The notes under the pieces: generated by a model
Told to the model about the DNA's origin: nothing
The model's input: the letters and a program-made list of their open reading frames with translations, nothing else
The model's database searches: none
Made by a program: the position numbers and the translations under genes
Shown here: positions 24,151 to 34,838 of the stretch, piece after piece
Layout: every line of letters starts with the position of its first letter
Numbering within the stretch: position 1 is the first letter of the stretch
Assembly (NCBI GenBank): GCA_930367205.1
Contig: OV884012.1
Location: forward strand, 54,147,239-54,211,238
Origin: Acanthosoma haemorrhoidale
Taxonomy: Eukaryota > Arthropoda > Insecta > Hemiptera > Acanthosomatidae
Direction: 5' to 3'
DNA: 64,000 nt

Positions 24151-26859
24151 GTCCTGCACTGTCAGCCTCCTCTCCACCTCTCAGCACCTCTCCTTCCTAA
24201 CCTTGTTAGTCCTGCACTGTCAGCCTCCTCTCAACCTCTCAGCACCTCTCCTTCCTAACCTTGTTAGTCCTGCACTGTCAGCCTCCTCTCCACCTCTCAG
24301 CACCTCTCCTTCTTAACCTTGTTAGTCCTGCACTGTCAGCCTCCTCTCCACCTCTCAGCACCTCTCATTCCTAACCTTGTCAGTCCTGCACTGTCAGCCT
24401 CCTCTCCACCTCTCAGCACCTCTAATTCCTAACCTTGTCAGTCCTGCACTGTCAGCCTCCTCTCCACCTCTCAGCACCTCTCCTTCCTACCTTGTTAGTC
24501 CTGCACTGTCAGCCTCCTCTCCACCTCTCAGCACCTCTCCTTCCTAACCTTGTTAGTCCTGCACTGCCAGCCTCCTCTCAACCTCTCAGCACCTCTCCTT
24601 CCTAACCTTGTCAGTCCTGCACTGTCAGCCTCCTCTCCACCTCTCAGCACCTCTCCTTCCTAACCTTGTTAGTCCTGCACTGTCAGCCTCCTTTCCACCT
24701 CTCAGCACCTCTCCTTCCTAACCTTGTTAGTCCTGCACTGTCAGCCTCCTCTCCACCTCTCAGCACCTCTCCTTCCTAACCTTGTTAGTCCTGCACTGTC
24801 AGCCTCCTCTCCACCTCTTAGCACCTCTCCTTCCTAACCTTGTTAGTCCTGCACTGTCAGCCTCCTCTCCACCTCTCAGCACCTCTTCTTCCTAACCTTG
24901 TTAGTCCTGCACTGCCAGCCTCCTCTCAACCTCTCAGCACCTCTCCTTCCTAACCTTGTTAGTCCTGCACTGCCAGCCTCCCCTCAACCTCTCAGCACCT
25001 CTCCTTCCTAACCTTGTTAGTCCTGCACTGTCAGCCTCCTCTCCACCTCTCAGCACCTCTCCTTCCTAACCTTGTTAGTCCTGCACTGTCAGCCTCCTCT
25101 CCACCTCACAGCACCTCTCCTTCCTAACCTTGTTAGTCCTGCACTGTCAGCCTCCTCTCCACCTCTCAGCACCTCTCCTTCCTAACCTTGTTAGTCCTGC
25201 ACTGCCAGCCTCCCCTCAACCTCTCAGCACCTCTCCTTCCTAACCTTGTTAGTCCTGCACTGTCAGCCTCCTCTCCACCTCTCAGCACCTCTCCTTCCTA
25301 ACCTTGTTAGTCCTGCACTGTCAGCCTCCTCTCCACCTCACAGCACCTCTCCTTCCTAACCTTGTTAGTCCTGCACTGTCAGCCTCCTCTCCACCTCTTA
25401 GCACCTCTCCTTCCTAACCTTGTTAGTCCTGCACTGTCAGCCTCCTTTCCACCTCTCAGCACCTCTCATTCCTATCCTTGTTAGTCCTGCACTGCCAGCC
25501 TCCTCTCCACCTCTCAGCACCTCTCATTCCTAACCTTGTCAGTCCTGCACTGTCAGCCTCCTCTCCACCTCTCAGCACCTCTCCTTCCAAACCTAGTTAG
25601 TCCTGCACTGTCAGCCTCCTCTCCACCTCTCAGCACCTCTCCTTCCTAACCTTGTTAGTCCTGCACTGTCAGCCTCTTCTCCACCTCTCAGCACCTCTCA
25701 TTCCTAACCTTGTTAGTCCTGCACTGTCAGCCTCCTCTCCACCTCTCAGCACCTCTCCTTCCTAACCTTGTTAGTCCTGCACTGTCAGCCTCCTCTCCAC
25801 CTCTCAGCACCTCTCCTTCCTAACCTTGTTAGTCCTGCACTGTCAGCCTCCTCTCCACCTCTCAGCACCTCTCCTTTCTAACCTTGTTAGTCCTGCACTG
25901 TCAGCCTCCTCTCCACCTCTCAGCACCTCTCCTTCCTAACCTTGTTAGTCCTGCACTGTCAGCCTCCTCTCCACCTCTCAGCACCTCTCATTCCTAACCT
26001 TGTTAGTCCTGCACTGCCAGCCTCCTCTCCACCTCTCAGCACCTCTCCTTCCTAACCTTGTTAGTCCTGCACTGTCAGCCTCTTCTCCACCTCTCAGCAC
26101 CTCTCATTCCTAACCTTGTTAGTCCTGCACTGCCAGCCTCCTCTCCACCTCTCAGCACATCTCCTTCCTAACCTTGTTAGTCCTGCACTGCCAGGCTCCT
26201 CTCCACCTCTCAGCACCTCTCATTCCTAACCTTGTTAGTCCTGCACTGTCAGCCTCCTCTCCACCTCTCAGCACCTCTCATTCCTAACCTTGTTAGTCCT
26301 GCACTGCCAGCCTCCTCTCCACCTCTCAGCACCTCTCATTCCTAACCTTGTCAGTCCTGCACTGTCAGCCTCCTCTCCACCTCTCAGCACCTCTCCTTCC
26401 TAACCTTGTTAGTCCTGCACTGCCAGCCTCCTCTCCACCTCTCAGCACCTCTCATTCCTAACCTTGTCAGTCCTGCACTGTCAGCCTCCTCTCCACCTCT
26501 CAGCACCTCTCCTTCCAAACCTTGTTAGTCCTGCACTGTCAGCCTCCTCTCAACCTCTCAGCACCTCTCATTCCTAACCTTGTCAGTCCTGCACTGTCAG
26601 CCTCCTCTCCACCTCTCAGCACCTCTCCTTCCAAACCTTGTTAGTCCTGCACTGTCAGCCTCCTCTCAACCTCTCAGCACCTCTCATTCCTAACCTTGTT
26701 AGTCCTGCACTGCCAGCCTCCTCTCCACCTCTCAGCACCTCTCCTTCCTAACCTTGTTAGTCCTGCACTGTCAGCCTCTTCTCCACCTCTCAGCACCTCT
26801 CATTCCTAACCTTGTTTGTCCTGCACTGTCAGCCTCCTCTCCACCTCTCAGCACCTCTC
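24151..26859 (+). repeat. Higher-order repeat, copy 2
   Basis: Tandem second copy of the 46-monomer block. Identity with copy 1 appears complete by eye from 24151 to 26859 (2,709 bases), stopping at 26860 versus 24193 (A versus C). The near-absence of differences points either to a very recent unequal exchange or to an assembly duplication. Confidence 0.9.
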
Positions 26860-27369
26860 ATTCCTAACCTTGTTAGTCCTGCACTGCCAGCCTCCTCTCC
26901 ACCTCTCAGCACCTATCCTTCCTAACCTTGTTAGTCCTGCACTGTCAGCCTCTTCTCCACCTCTCAGCACCTCTCATTCCTAACCTTGTTAGTCCTGCAC
27001 TGCCAGCCTCCTCTCCACCTCTCAGCACCTCTCATTCCTAACCTTGTTTGTCCTGCACTGTCAGCCTCCTCTCCACCTCTCAGCACCTCTCATTCCTAAC
27101 CTTGTTAGTCCTGCACTGCCAGCCTCCTCTCCACCTCTCAGCACCTCTCCTTCCTAACCTTGTTAGTCCTGCACTGTCAGCCTCTTCTCCACCTCTCAGC
27201 ACCTCTCATTCCTAACCTTGTTAGTCCTGCACTGCCAGCCTCCTCTCCACCTCTCAGCACATCTCCTTCCTAACCTTGTTAGTCCTGCACTGCCAGCCTC
27301 CTCTCCACCTCTCAGCACCTCTCATTCCTAACCTTGTTAGTCCTGCACTGTCAGCCTCCTCTCCACCTC

Positions 27370-27715
27370 TCAGCACCTCTCCTTCCTAACCTTGTTAGTC
27401 TTGCACTGTCAGACTACACACCTTCCATGAGGAATTCTTTGGCTTTGTCTGGCTAAAACCAGCCCTTCCTTGGACCACGGTCCCTGGTGCCCCCAAAGGA
27501 TCAGTCTGTCTGCTTCCGGTTCACGTTCGCCCCTGGGCACGGATTTTATCTAACCTAAGATTATGAGTGTGAGCTCGTGGTACTCCAAAACCACGTAAAA
27601 ATATCCCAAATCCTAACCTATCAAACAATTTCTAACTACTTTACATGTTCCCCTGGACTCCGTGTACTGGCGGGGCACACGCGCCTATAAAAAGAAAATA
27701 GAGTCAGATAGATCA
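27370..27715 (+). repeat. Dispersed repeat D1, copy at 27.4 kb
   Basis: Directly continuous with the last minisatellite monomer and collinear with 7095-7485. The junction TTAGTCTTGCACTGTCAGAC followed by TACACACC corresponds to GTAGTCC, GTCAGAC and CACACC in the 7-kb copy. The minisatellite therefore sits inside this element. The 3' part (GGGGCACAC, GAGTCAGATAG) is also shared. Confidence 0.65.
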
Positions 27716-28974
27716 AAGATGTGACCCATCACCAAGCCGTTGTAAATGCCATAGACCATCTAGCTCTTTCTCCACCACCAGGGACCTCAAGACTTCCCCA
27801 GTTCAAAGGATCAAATCAAATTGCAATTGTATAGTTTCCTGAAACTACTAGGGCCAATTGTGAATAGCGAAAGTCGTGAAACTTAATTTGGGTTGTTAGT
27901 TTCGAACTCAAAAATCTTTCATGGTGTTTCCACAATTTCGGTCCAGTTCATTTTTCGGCTTAACTTTTGTTGGTGTGCCGGATTCTCCTATTTACGTCAA
28001 GGCCCGATTATCTTGTATCACAAATGTTTTCTTAAGGGTTAATATACAATACAAGGGTTTTCGATAAATAAGGTTTAACAAAAAAAGTGAACTATAAGTA
28101 ATCAAACATTTGGTCAGATCAAGAAATCTCTAGTTAATTTTCTTCTATTCCTCTTCGTTCACGTGTATGTAAAACTGATGCCAATTGGTTGATAATTGAT
28201 ATGATAAAATTGTATTTATAACAAATACCAAAAAAATGTAAAAATAAGAAATTAAATTAATCTTTATAATGTAAAAAAAATAGCTAATCCTTGGACCTAA
28301 TCCTTAATGCATAACTATTAATTCATGGAGAATTTTCGTATTATACAGAGCATTGTAGTATTTTTTCCACAAAATATATAGATTCACGCTTATATATAAT
28401 GTTGAGTCTAACATAGAGAAAACGATCCATCATCTGCGATACGGGAAGTGAGGGTGGGGGGCTGGAAATTATGACAAGTAAGCAAGTTCATATATCTTTC
28501 TTAAATTTATTATTTCATTAATTTAGTAAACTAATGAAGAACAACTCCATTTATTTATTTTTTTGACACAATGGGGCTGTGGGTTTTGTTGGCACTGTTT
28601 CATACTTAGAGTTATTTAATTTATTTATCTTATTATGTTAGGCAAGTCCAGAAAGCTTTACTTTTAAACTGACATAGAGGAATTAATTACGTTTTTTAAC
28701 TAAATCGAGGTACATAAAAAAAAAATTTCAATGCTTGATATTTTTGGTTGGCCTCAGCTTCAACATTTATTGGCGTTATATATGGAAGATATGGGAGCAA
28801 ATTGTTTTTTAAATCTTTATTTGAAGAAAATTACAATTTGATATAAAATACCAATATATAATTGTGATAAATAATTTAATTCATATGAGAAATGATTATT
28901 GGGGTATTGTTCTTACGATCATTAATAAGTTTAATGACTAACAGCCACTGGAAAAAATAATCATTTGTGAAGCC

Positions 28975-29025
28975 CCTGGCTAGATATCAGGGAAATCTCG
29001 GGTTAGTGTCCCAATCTTGCTAGTA
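28975..29025 (+). repeat. tRNA-like fragment, possible SINE relic
   Basis: CCCTGGCTAGATATCAGGG looks like an anticodon arm. Two bases later, CTCGGGTTAGTGTCCCAA resembles a T arm with a degenerate B box, with one stem mismatch. No matching D arm or acceptor stem is evident, so this is not an intact tRNA gene. It could be the 3' half of a decayed tRNA or tRNA-derived SINE, or chance. Confidence 0.25.
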
Positions 29026-30250
29026 TTTTTTTCTTTGTCTATTATAGCGGCTTGTTGATTTGTAATATTTTATAACGATCTCATTCATGCCTTAATAAAA
29101 TTAACATTACCAATTTTAAACATCAAAACTATGAAAGGATTTTTTAGCAGGCTGTGAGTTTATTATACATCAACAACCGTTTCTGACGACGAAACAGTAA
29201 TTTATAGTGAGTGTGATAAATTAATGATTTGTGGTCCAGTTGTTGATGAACAATCGAAATTATGTACTCTGCATTTCTGTATAGATTGATAAATAGGCAC
29301 CCTTATTTCACTAACAAAAACTAAAAATTACTTTTACCTGTTCCTGAACACGATGAGTAACCGCAGATTTATGTTGTGTAGAAAGTGTTGCTTATATTTA
29401 ATATTAGTTGGGTGCAGAAGAAGACAGATTTAGGACTAAGGTAAGCAGGAACGATAGCGATATCCACTCAGTTGGATTCCCATTAAATTTGTTTGCATCA
29501 GGGCTGCTCCCTCTCGGCCCTTTGCACACAAGAAAGAGGAGACCTTAGCTTTCTTTAATTTGGTATTGCCTTCAGCCTTTTTCCTTTCTTTCTTCTTGTT
29601 ATTTTTTTAACCCTTACTCGATTTCTTTTCATTCTTACGTTTCATCGAAGTTTTTTTTTTCTCTCAAAGAAAAGGCAACAAGGGGCGTAACTGAAACCTC
29701 AAAGCGATCTCTCCCTTTTCTAGTCCTTAGCTCTCTAAGAAATTTAATTCCCGAGGCCAATATACAGACAGCTTTTTGGTCTGATACTGTTTGGGCCCAC
29801 GCTACATTTAAGAGCAATGATTAAATGAAAGGTGAAAATGAAATACCTAAATATCAAATACAACACAGCGAAATTATCACTTGAAGAAAGCTTGTTACTG
29901 TGTGTAATGCGGACCACTCAGATCTATTTTCTTCCATCGACAGATGTATTGGTTTCAATGTCTTCCATATTACGCATTCTAAACAGCGCTACCAGCATCA
30001 TGTCACACAAACAAAATTATTTAACTCCACAATGCCCGACAATTAAGAGTTCCAATTTTCCTATGTTTTATCGAATTACTTTTAATAACACATTCAAAAG
30101 CAATTTATCACACACGCCCCACTGATTGATACCGTACACGGGAATTCGTCACAATGGCTAGAGCTGGTTTATTTAAATAAAGTCATCATTTAATATGATT
30201 TTTTTTATTCTGTGGTTATAATCCACTAACCTCCAAAATATTACACACAC

Positions 30251-30272
30251 ATTGAATCGTGATCGATTCAAT
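30251..30272. repeat. Inverted repeat, 9-bp arms
   Basis: ATTGAATCG and CGATTCAAT flank four bases, giving a perfect 9-bp dyad. No neighbouring gene suggests a function. Confidence 0.6.
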
Positions 30273-30707
30273 GCCCTACACAATATACTTGTAAATAATT
30301 AATATTTTTTCAACGCACAGTTAATTAACTGTTTAGTAAAACTCGTTATTTATTATAGGATTACTTTCACTTAAGCGTCATCAGGGCATCAAACTAACGT
30401 GTAAAATATCGAGCCTCTGAATAAATTATCGGTTGAGCTAAAATTCCAATTACAGTACGGTAATAAACGATTGCAATTACAGTCAAGTAATTAATTAGTT
30501 AATAACCCTTAATTACATTTTAAGGAGTTAACTTTTTTTTTCATTGCGGCTAATAAAATTGGCATAAGATTTTACTTTTGCGCAAATCCATGAGGTGACT
30601 TACAATCGCTTGGAAAGACAGACAGATACACACAGATGAAAAAATAAGCCATTCTGATTTCAAAAAAATCAACAATATCCTTGAATTATTAATCCTTCAA
30701 ATCATAC

Positions 30708-30731
30708 ATTACAATTACTAGTAATTGTAAT
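30708..30731. repeat. 24-bp perfect palindrome
   Basis: ATTACAATTAC, then TA, then GTAATTGTAAT is its own reverse complement. It lies in AT-rich spacer with no terminal-repeat partner in the window. Confidence 0.7.
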
Positions 30732-32189
30732 TGTAAAGACAACGATGAGTGGCCTCGACATTTGTTTTGTTGAATAATATTTTTTGATGTCAACAGTTCT
30801 TTAAAACACAAATAAAAAGCTTAAAATAAGTTAAAACCAATCAGTGGCTGTTGTAGTCATTCAGATAATACTCCGTCAACTCCTATCTAAGTCCCTAGGT
30901 GGTAACTTAAAGATCCTAAAATATAAGAAATGGGATGATTGAGCCACGTCACATCGAGTGGAATAAATGTGGAGATCATCCCCGACAATTTAAAATCCCA
31001 TTAAACTCTCTCCCGATTATCCATTATTAAATAACTTCTTTCTTCACCAGAATATTTTAAATCGTTGGGAATACTTCCTTGACCATACCTGCACATTACC
31101 ATTCATTCAAAATTGTTAGTCTATCCTGCTTAAATTGAAACTCCAAAATAAACAAGACACGAGGGAAGTGGGGAGCCAGCGGCCTATTTCTCATGCTCAG
31201 CTACAAATTTCTGGAACACGCATCAATTCAGCCAATCTCCTTTGACCATAATTTCTACTTTATCCTCTTCCTTTTAATAGTATACTATTTTTAATTATCC
31301 TCATCTGACTATTTGTATATAACCGTTTGTTTTCCTTTCTTTCATTTTAGCTAGTATTTTCGGGTATAAAATACTATACATATAATACTATTTTAAGTAA
31401 ATAAATGTAGCCTTGGTTTATTTTAAATGTAATGTTATAATCTCTCCTTGAAAAGTTATCTGTAATTTATTATTCTCAGAGAAAGATGTTAAGGAATAAA
31501 ATAGTGAGCGAATCGTAGGTTTCAACTTAGTACTATTAGTAGATGAAACAATTTGCGAATCAACTGATAAATTATACTTATTCTAATGGAAATGATTGCC
31601 AAGGATTTGTTATGTGAGAAACCGGGATTGGTGTTTCTTTCTAACATTTTTTAAATGGTCACACTAAACGATTGTAGAACAAAAAACGACGAAGTTTAAA
31701 GAAAATCAGATGTAAATTAAAGTTGGGGGTAGAAAAAAAAACACAGGGAACAAGGCTCGGTTTTCCCCAGTTCCAGGTATTGCTCGCTTTTGTCGGGAAT
31801 TTCTTGAATACAGCTACCTAATACCATGTGGCCTGCAAAGAACTTAAATACTTCTTTCTATTACTTACGTACCTAATTAAAAATTATTTAAATCATTTTC
31901 AACTCACGCAGCACCTTATTAGAGATTATTCAGCGAAGCCAATATCAGCAAACTTCAAATAATCCAAGATACGTTTTTAATCATAACATTTGACAAATCA
32001 AAGGACGCCACAGTTTTTTTTATATTTAGAGTTTTACAAAGCTATTCTAGATATTTTAAAAGCGATAACCACAAAATATACAGACAAATGTAATCGCTTG
32101 GATCCAATACTTAAAATTCGTTCTAACATCGAGAAATAACCGAAACAAAAGGGCTTAGGGTATAACATATTATGAACAAATGTTTTTAT

Positions 32190-32560
32190 CATGAAACAGC
32201 TTTATCGACTTTCTACAACTCGTAATTTCTTCTTTATTGAAAAGTTTGAAAAGCAGTTATCTCTTTAATAAAATAAAAAGTCAAATGATAAAAGCTTTTA
32301 CCTGCACATACGGAGGGAGAACTAAATTCTATTATTATTCGTAACAATGGCCACAGTCATTAAGCAAAATATAAATTATATTCTACTAACAGTGCTGACT
32401 GAACTGTACTTAGTTTGAACTTGTCTTTCAATTCTACTAAAATTAAAAATTCCTAAAATTCAAAAATACATACGTGGAAAATAATTAAAATTCGAAAAAC
32501 AACATTAAAAACTATCAAATAAATATTAAAACCATTAAAAAATTATTTAAAAAATGTCAG
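32190..32560 (-). repeat. Dispersed repeat family P (minus copy)
   Basis: Read on the minus strand, this stretch aligns with 59340-59690: GTGCAGGTAAAAG, TTTTATCATTTGACTTT, then ACGAGTTGTAGAAAG corresponding to ACAAGTTGCGGAAAG. Related copies are at 37.4-37.8 kb and 40.2-40.4 kb. No coding capacity. The 37.7- and 40.3-kb members carry CTGAAGAT motifs like those in Penelope-like element repeats. Confidence 0.6.
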
Positions 32561-33571
32561 CAAGTTGTCATAAAATTATTAAAAACTACTGAAAACACAA
32601 CTATAAATCAATCTTATGGCTACTCGCCCAATTATTTATGTGGAACATTTAACTCATCTAAAACAATAGTATCTATTAACAAGGGCTGCTAAGTCCACGC
32701 TCCTCAGTCCCCGACTGGCTTTGTCCAGGAAGTATGGAGGGGGCGGGTTTCCTAGCATAGGCTCGTTTGATATTTCTTTCTTTTTATTCATATAGTCCAT
32801 TAGACAATACACTTTAACCTATATGTGCTGTTATTCTTAGAAGTTAAAAACAATCCCAAATCGACATTAAGAGTTACATCCGTACAGTTTTTGTTCGTGT
32901 TTCTCCAGTAAAATTGTGTAAGTACCTTCTTAAGTGAAAAGGAAGCGTAACTAAGTCGAACATGTCTTGCTATTTTATGTCCGCTTATATGTATATGTAA
33001 TTGTTTCATATATCTTTAGTTTATAAAAGTACAATGGAAAATGTTTCCTCATATCCTCCATTTTCACTCTTAGATGGTAATTTTATTTTAACAAAAGGTT
33101 TTCTTTAGAGTTTGAAATAGGAAAAACGAAGGAACAACGTTTTCGATTTATTAACGAGATACAGTCCTCGAGATAAGCCTGGCTAAAATAAGGCTCTTTT
33201 TGCACATCCTTTTCTCCAGTATCTTGGATACAGTTTAAAATGTATTATTTAAAGTTGTAGATACAAGAAAAGTTAATTTTGAGCCGATTAGCGGATCAAG
33301 TTGTCCATGGAAGAAGATAAAGTGCTAACGATAAATTTCAACTTTAGTCCTCGCCAGGATTTAGTGGCCTTGGGAATTTATTGACTAGGCAATCTGGGTA
33401 AGAACTACATTAAACGAAGGAGGGGACAACCTAATAGTTCAATCAAATTTTGTCAATTGCCTTTCAGCTTTAAACTATCAACAATCTTAAACAAATACAT
33501 TTATTTGTATAAGTATACAAATAGCGTCATTATTTTTCTATATCACTTTCTACGTATGAAATAATTTTCTT
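32561..33571. other. AT-rich spacer
   Basis: No gene is seen. The minus-strand frame at 32800-33009 has no recognisable domain. Confidence 0.4.
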
Positions 33572-33848
33572 AACGCTGGAGATCAGGGTGGTTCCGGCGA
33601 CTTGGAGGGATTTTTCCATCTGGCACCAATGTGACAAGGACATGCGGATCTATATCAGCGAGGAGATGACTCCGGAGAACCGGCACCTCTACAGGCCGTC
33701 GAAGCAGATGAGACTGACTGGGAAAGTAAAGTTTGTCGGGTTCGCTGGCGGTAGGATCAAGTGCAGGGGGGACAGGGGCCTACCGATTGTTGTCATTGAT
33801 ACGCCGAGAGACCTGGATGTCTTCGCGTTAATTTACAAACCAGTTTAA
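33572..33848 (+). pseudogene. ORF fragment with FP25K-like C-terminal domain
   Basis: The frame runs open from about 33572 to a stop at 33848, about 92 codons, and ends with the domain's natural C-terminus. The sequence (YISEEMTPENRHLYRPSK, then KVKFVGFAGGRIKCRGDRG and a final IDTPRDLDVF) resembles the C-terminal domain shared by baculovirus FP25K proteins and many insect retroelement ORF1-like proteins. In those the pattern is 'V.E.LTPENR.L...AR', then 'KFVW...GKI..R', then 'I.....DL'. The N-terminal coiled coil and any zinc finger are missing, and no upstream exon is visible. GC content is far above the flanks. The most likely source is a truncated retroelement ORF. Its 3' end (AATAAATTATGAATG) is cut by the J2 tail on the other strand. 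Confidence 0.5.
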
Positions 33849-33878
33849 TATCTTCGATACTTTAATAAATTATGAATG

Positions 33879-34035
33879 TTTTTTTTTTTTCTGGTTTTCC
33901 CCCTTAGCTCTCAACATTTGAAGATTATAGATAAGGGAAAAATAAAGGAATTTATTTGGGGTGAGCAGATCCTTTTACGAGAAGTACCTGTTTGAAGGTG
34001 GAGTGAGGGAATTGAGGAGTGTGGGATGTGAACAG
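33879..34035 (-). mobile_element. J2 3'-end fragment, nested in J2 tail
   Basis: A 12-T run (33879-33890) followed by about 140 bases that duplicate the 3' end of the adjoining J2 element at 34050-34200 (GATCC, TAC, GAAGGTGG, GTGAG, AGGAGTGTGG). A second T-rich tail at 34036-34048 separates the two. Either a truncated J2 copy inserted into the poly(A) tail of the larger copy, or the 3' UTR was duplicated. Confidence 0.7.
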
Positions 34036-34434
34036 TTTTGTTTTTTTTCCACATAGGTCTCTAATTACAAGATTAAGGATGAGGGAAAAATAAAGGGATA
34101 TTTGGGTTGAGTGGATCCTTGTACTAGGAGTACCTGCTTGAAGGTGGTGTGAGAGAATTAAGGAGTGTGGGAAACCTCGATAGCGGTTGGTTGTTGCGGT
34201 ACAGAGGTGAGAGTCCACTGGTGGCTGGGCCTAGAGTATCTCTTGGCATGTAGTGCAGTCTTATTTAGTTGGATAGCAGTGATGGGTGCCCCTTAGAGGC
34301 TTGTTGTTAGTGGGTCAAGCGCAGTGATGTCCACCATTTTGTCTGCTTTACTAGATCTTGAGAGTTGCCATCTTACCGGTAGCGGTGGGGGTGTCATGTC
34401 TCGGAATCGAGGGTTTTGGCTATGTTTCATCGAG

Positions 34435-34734
34435 TCAAAGAACTTGATGTGTCTTCCTTCTTTTGATGGCTTCGGTGATGGTGGGGACTTCGAACTTTTC
34501 GTGCATGTCGGAAGCCTTCATTTCACGAAAAGGGGTATGCCATAGTGCGGTGCGCAGGATTTTGTTCTGGAATCGAGTTATTGTGCTAGTGTGTAGGAAT
34601 CGAAAGAGTGGTGTCCCAAACAGTAGAGCTGGTCTCAGGACGCTCTTATATATTAATAGTTTCAGCCGAAGGGATATAGCCGGGCTTGTGATGAGATGAT
34701 GGAGAGAGTAGTAAGTCTTACGTACTCTTTTCAA
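34435..34734 (-). pseudogene. J2 post-RT region
   Basis: Encodes LKLLIYKSVLRPALLFGTPL, the conserved Jockey-clade block after the RT thumb, then ITRFQNKILRTALWHTPF, which matches the usual 'Q.K.LR....AP.Y' block. It ends near the C-terminus of the element's ORF2 and is out of frame with the RT palm upstream. Confidence 0.7.
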
Positions 34735-34838
34735 CTTCTTCTGCAGGTGTGTGCCGAACGTTATGGGTCTACCTAGGTAGCATATGCTTTTGGCAAGTTT
34801 GCATGCAGTCCAGTCTATGGTGAAGCTGGGTGGACGAT

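Larger units (their letters stand above)
19973..27412 (+). repeat. 58-bp minisatellite, 128 monomers
   Basis: The array is built from a 58-base unit. Its landmarks in order are CACTGTCAGCCTCCTCTC, CACCTCTCAGCACCTCTCC and TTCCTAACCTTGTTAGTCC. The first CACTGYCAG is at 19973 and the last at 27404, a distance of 7,431. That equals 128 units of 58 plus one 10-base insertion (near 20397-20420) minus three single-base deletions (near 21126, 21821 and 24488). The plus strand is strongly pyrimidine-rich. Because 58 is not a multiple of 3 the frame changes each unit, so the 80-90-codon open frames inside are not genes. Recurrent variants (CATT for CCTT, GTCAG for GTTAG, CTGCC for CTGTC, CAACC for CCACC) allow internal duplications to be traced. 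The right end runs into dispersed repeat D1. Confidence 0.97.
27716..32189. other. AT-rich spacer
   Basis: No gene is recognised. It contains a tRNA-like fragment (28975-29025) and two dyads (30251-30272, 30708-30731). The open frames at 29635-29817 (minus) and 29832-30125 (plus) have no domain I can name. Confidence 0.45.

Noticed and set aside
19973..27412. CRISPR-like array
   Set aside because: Monomers are directly adjacent and homogeneous without unique spacers, and the genome is eukaryotic.
34324..34699. Plus-strand frames over the J2 post-RT region
   Set aside because: Opposite strand of conserved J2 coding sequence; no independent support.
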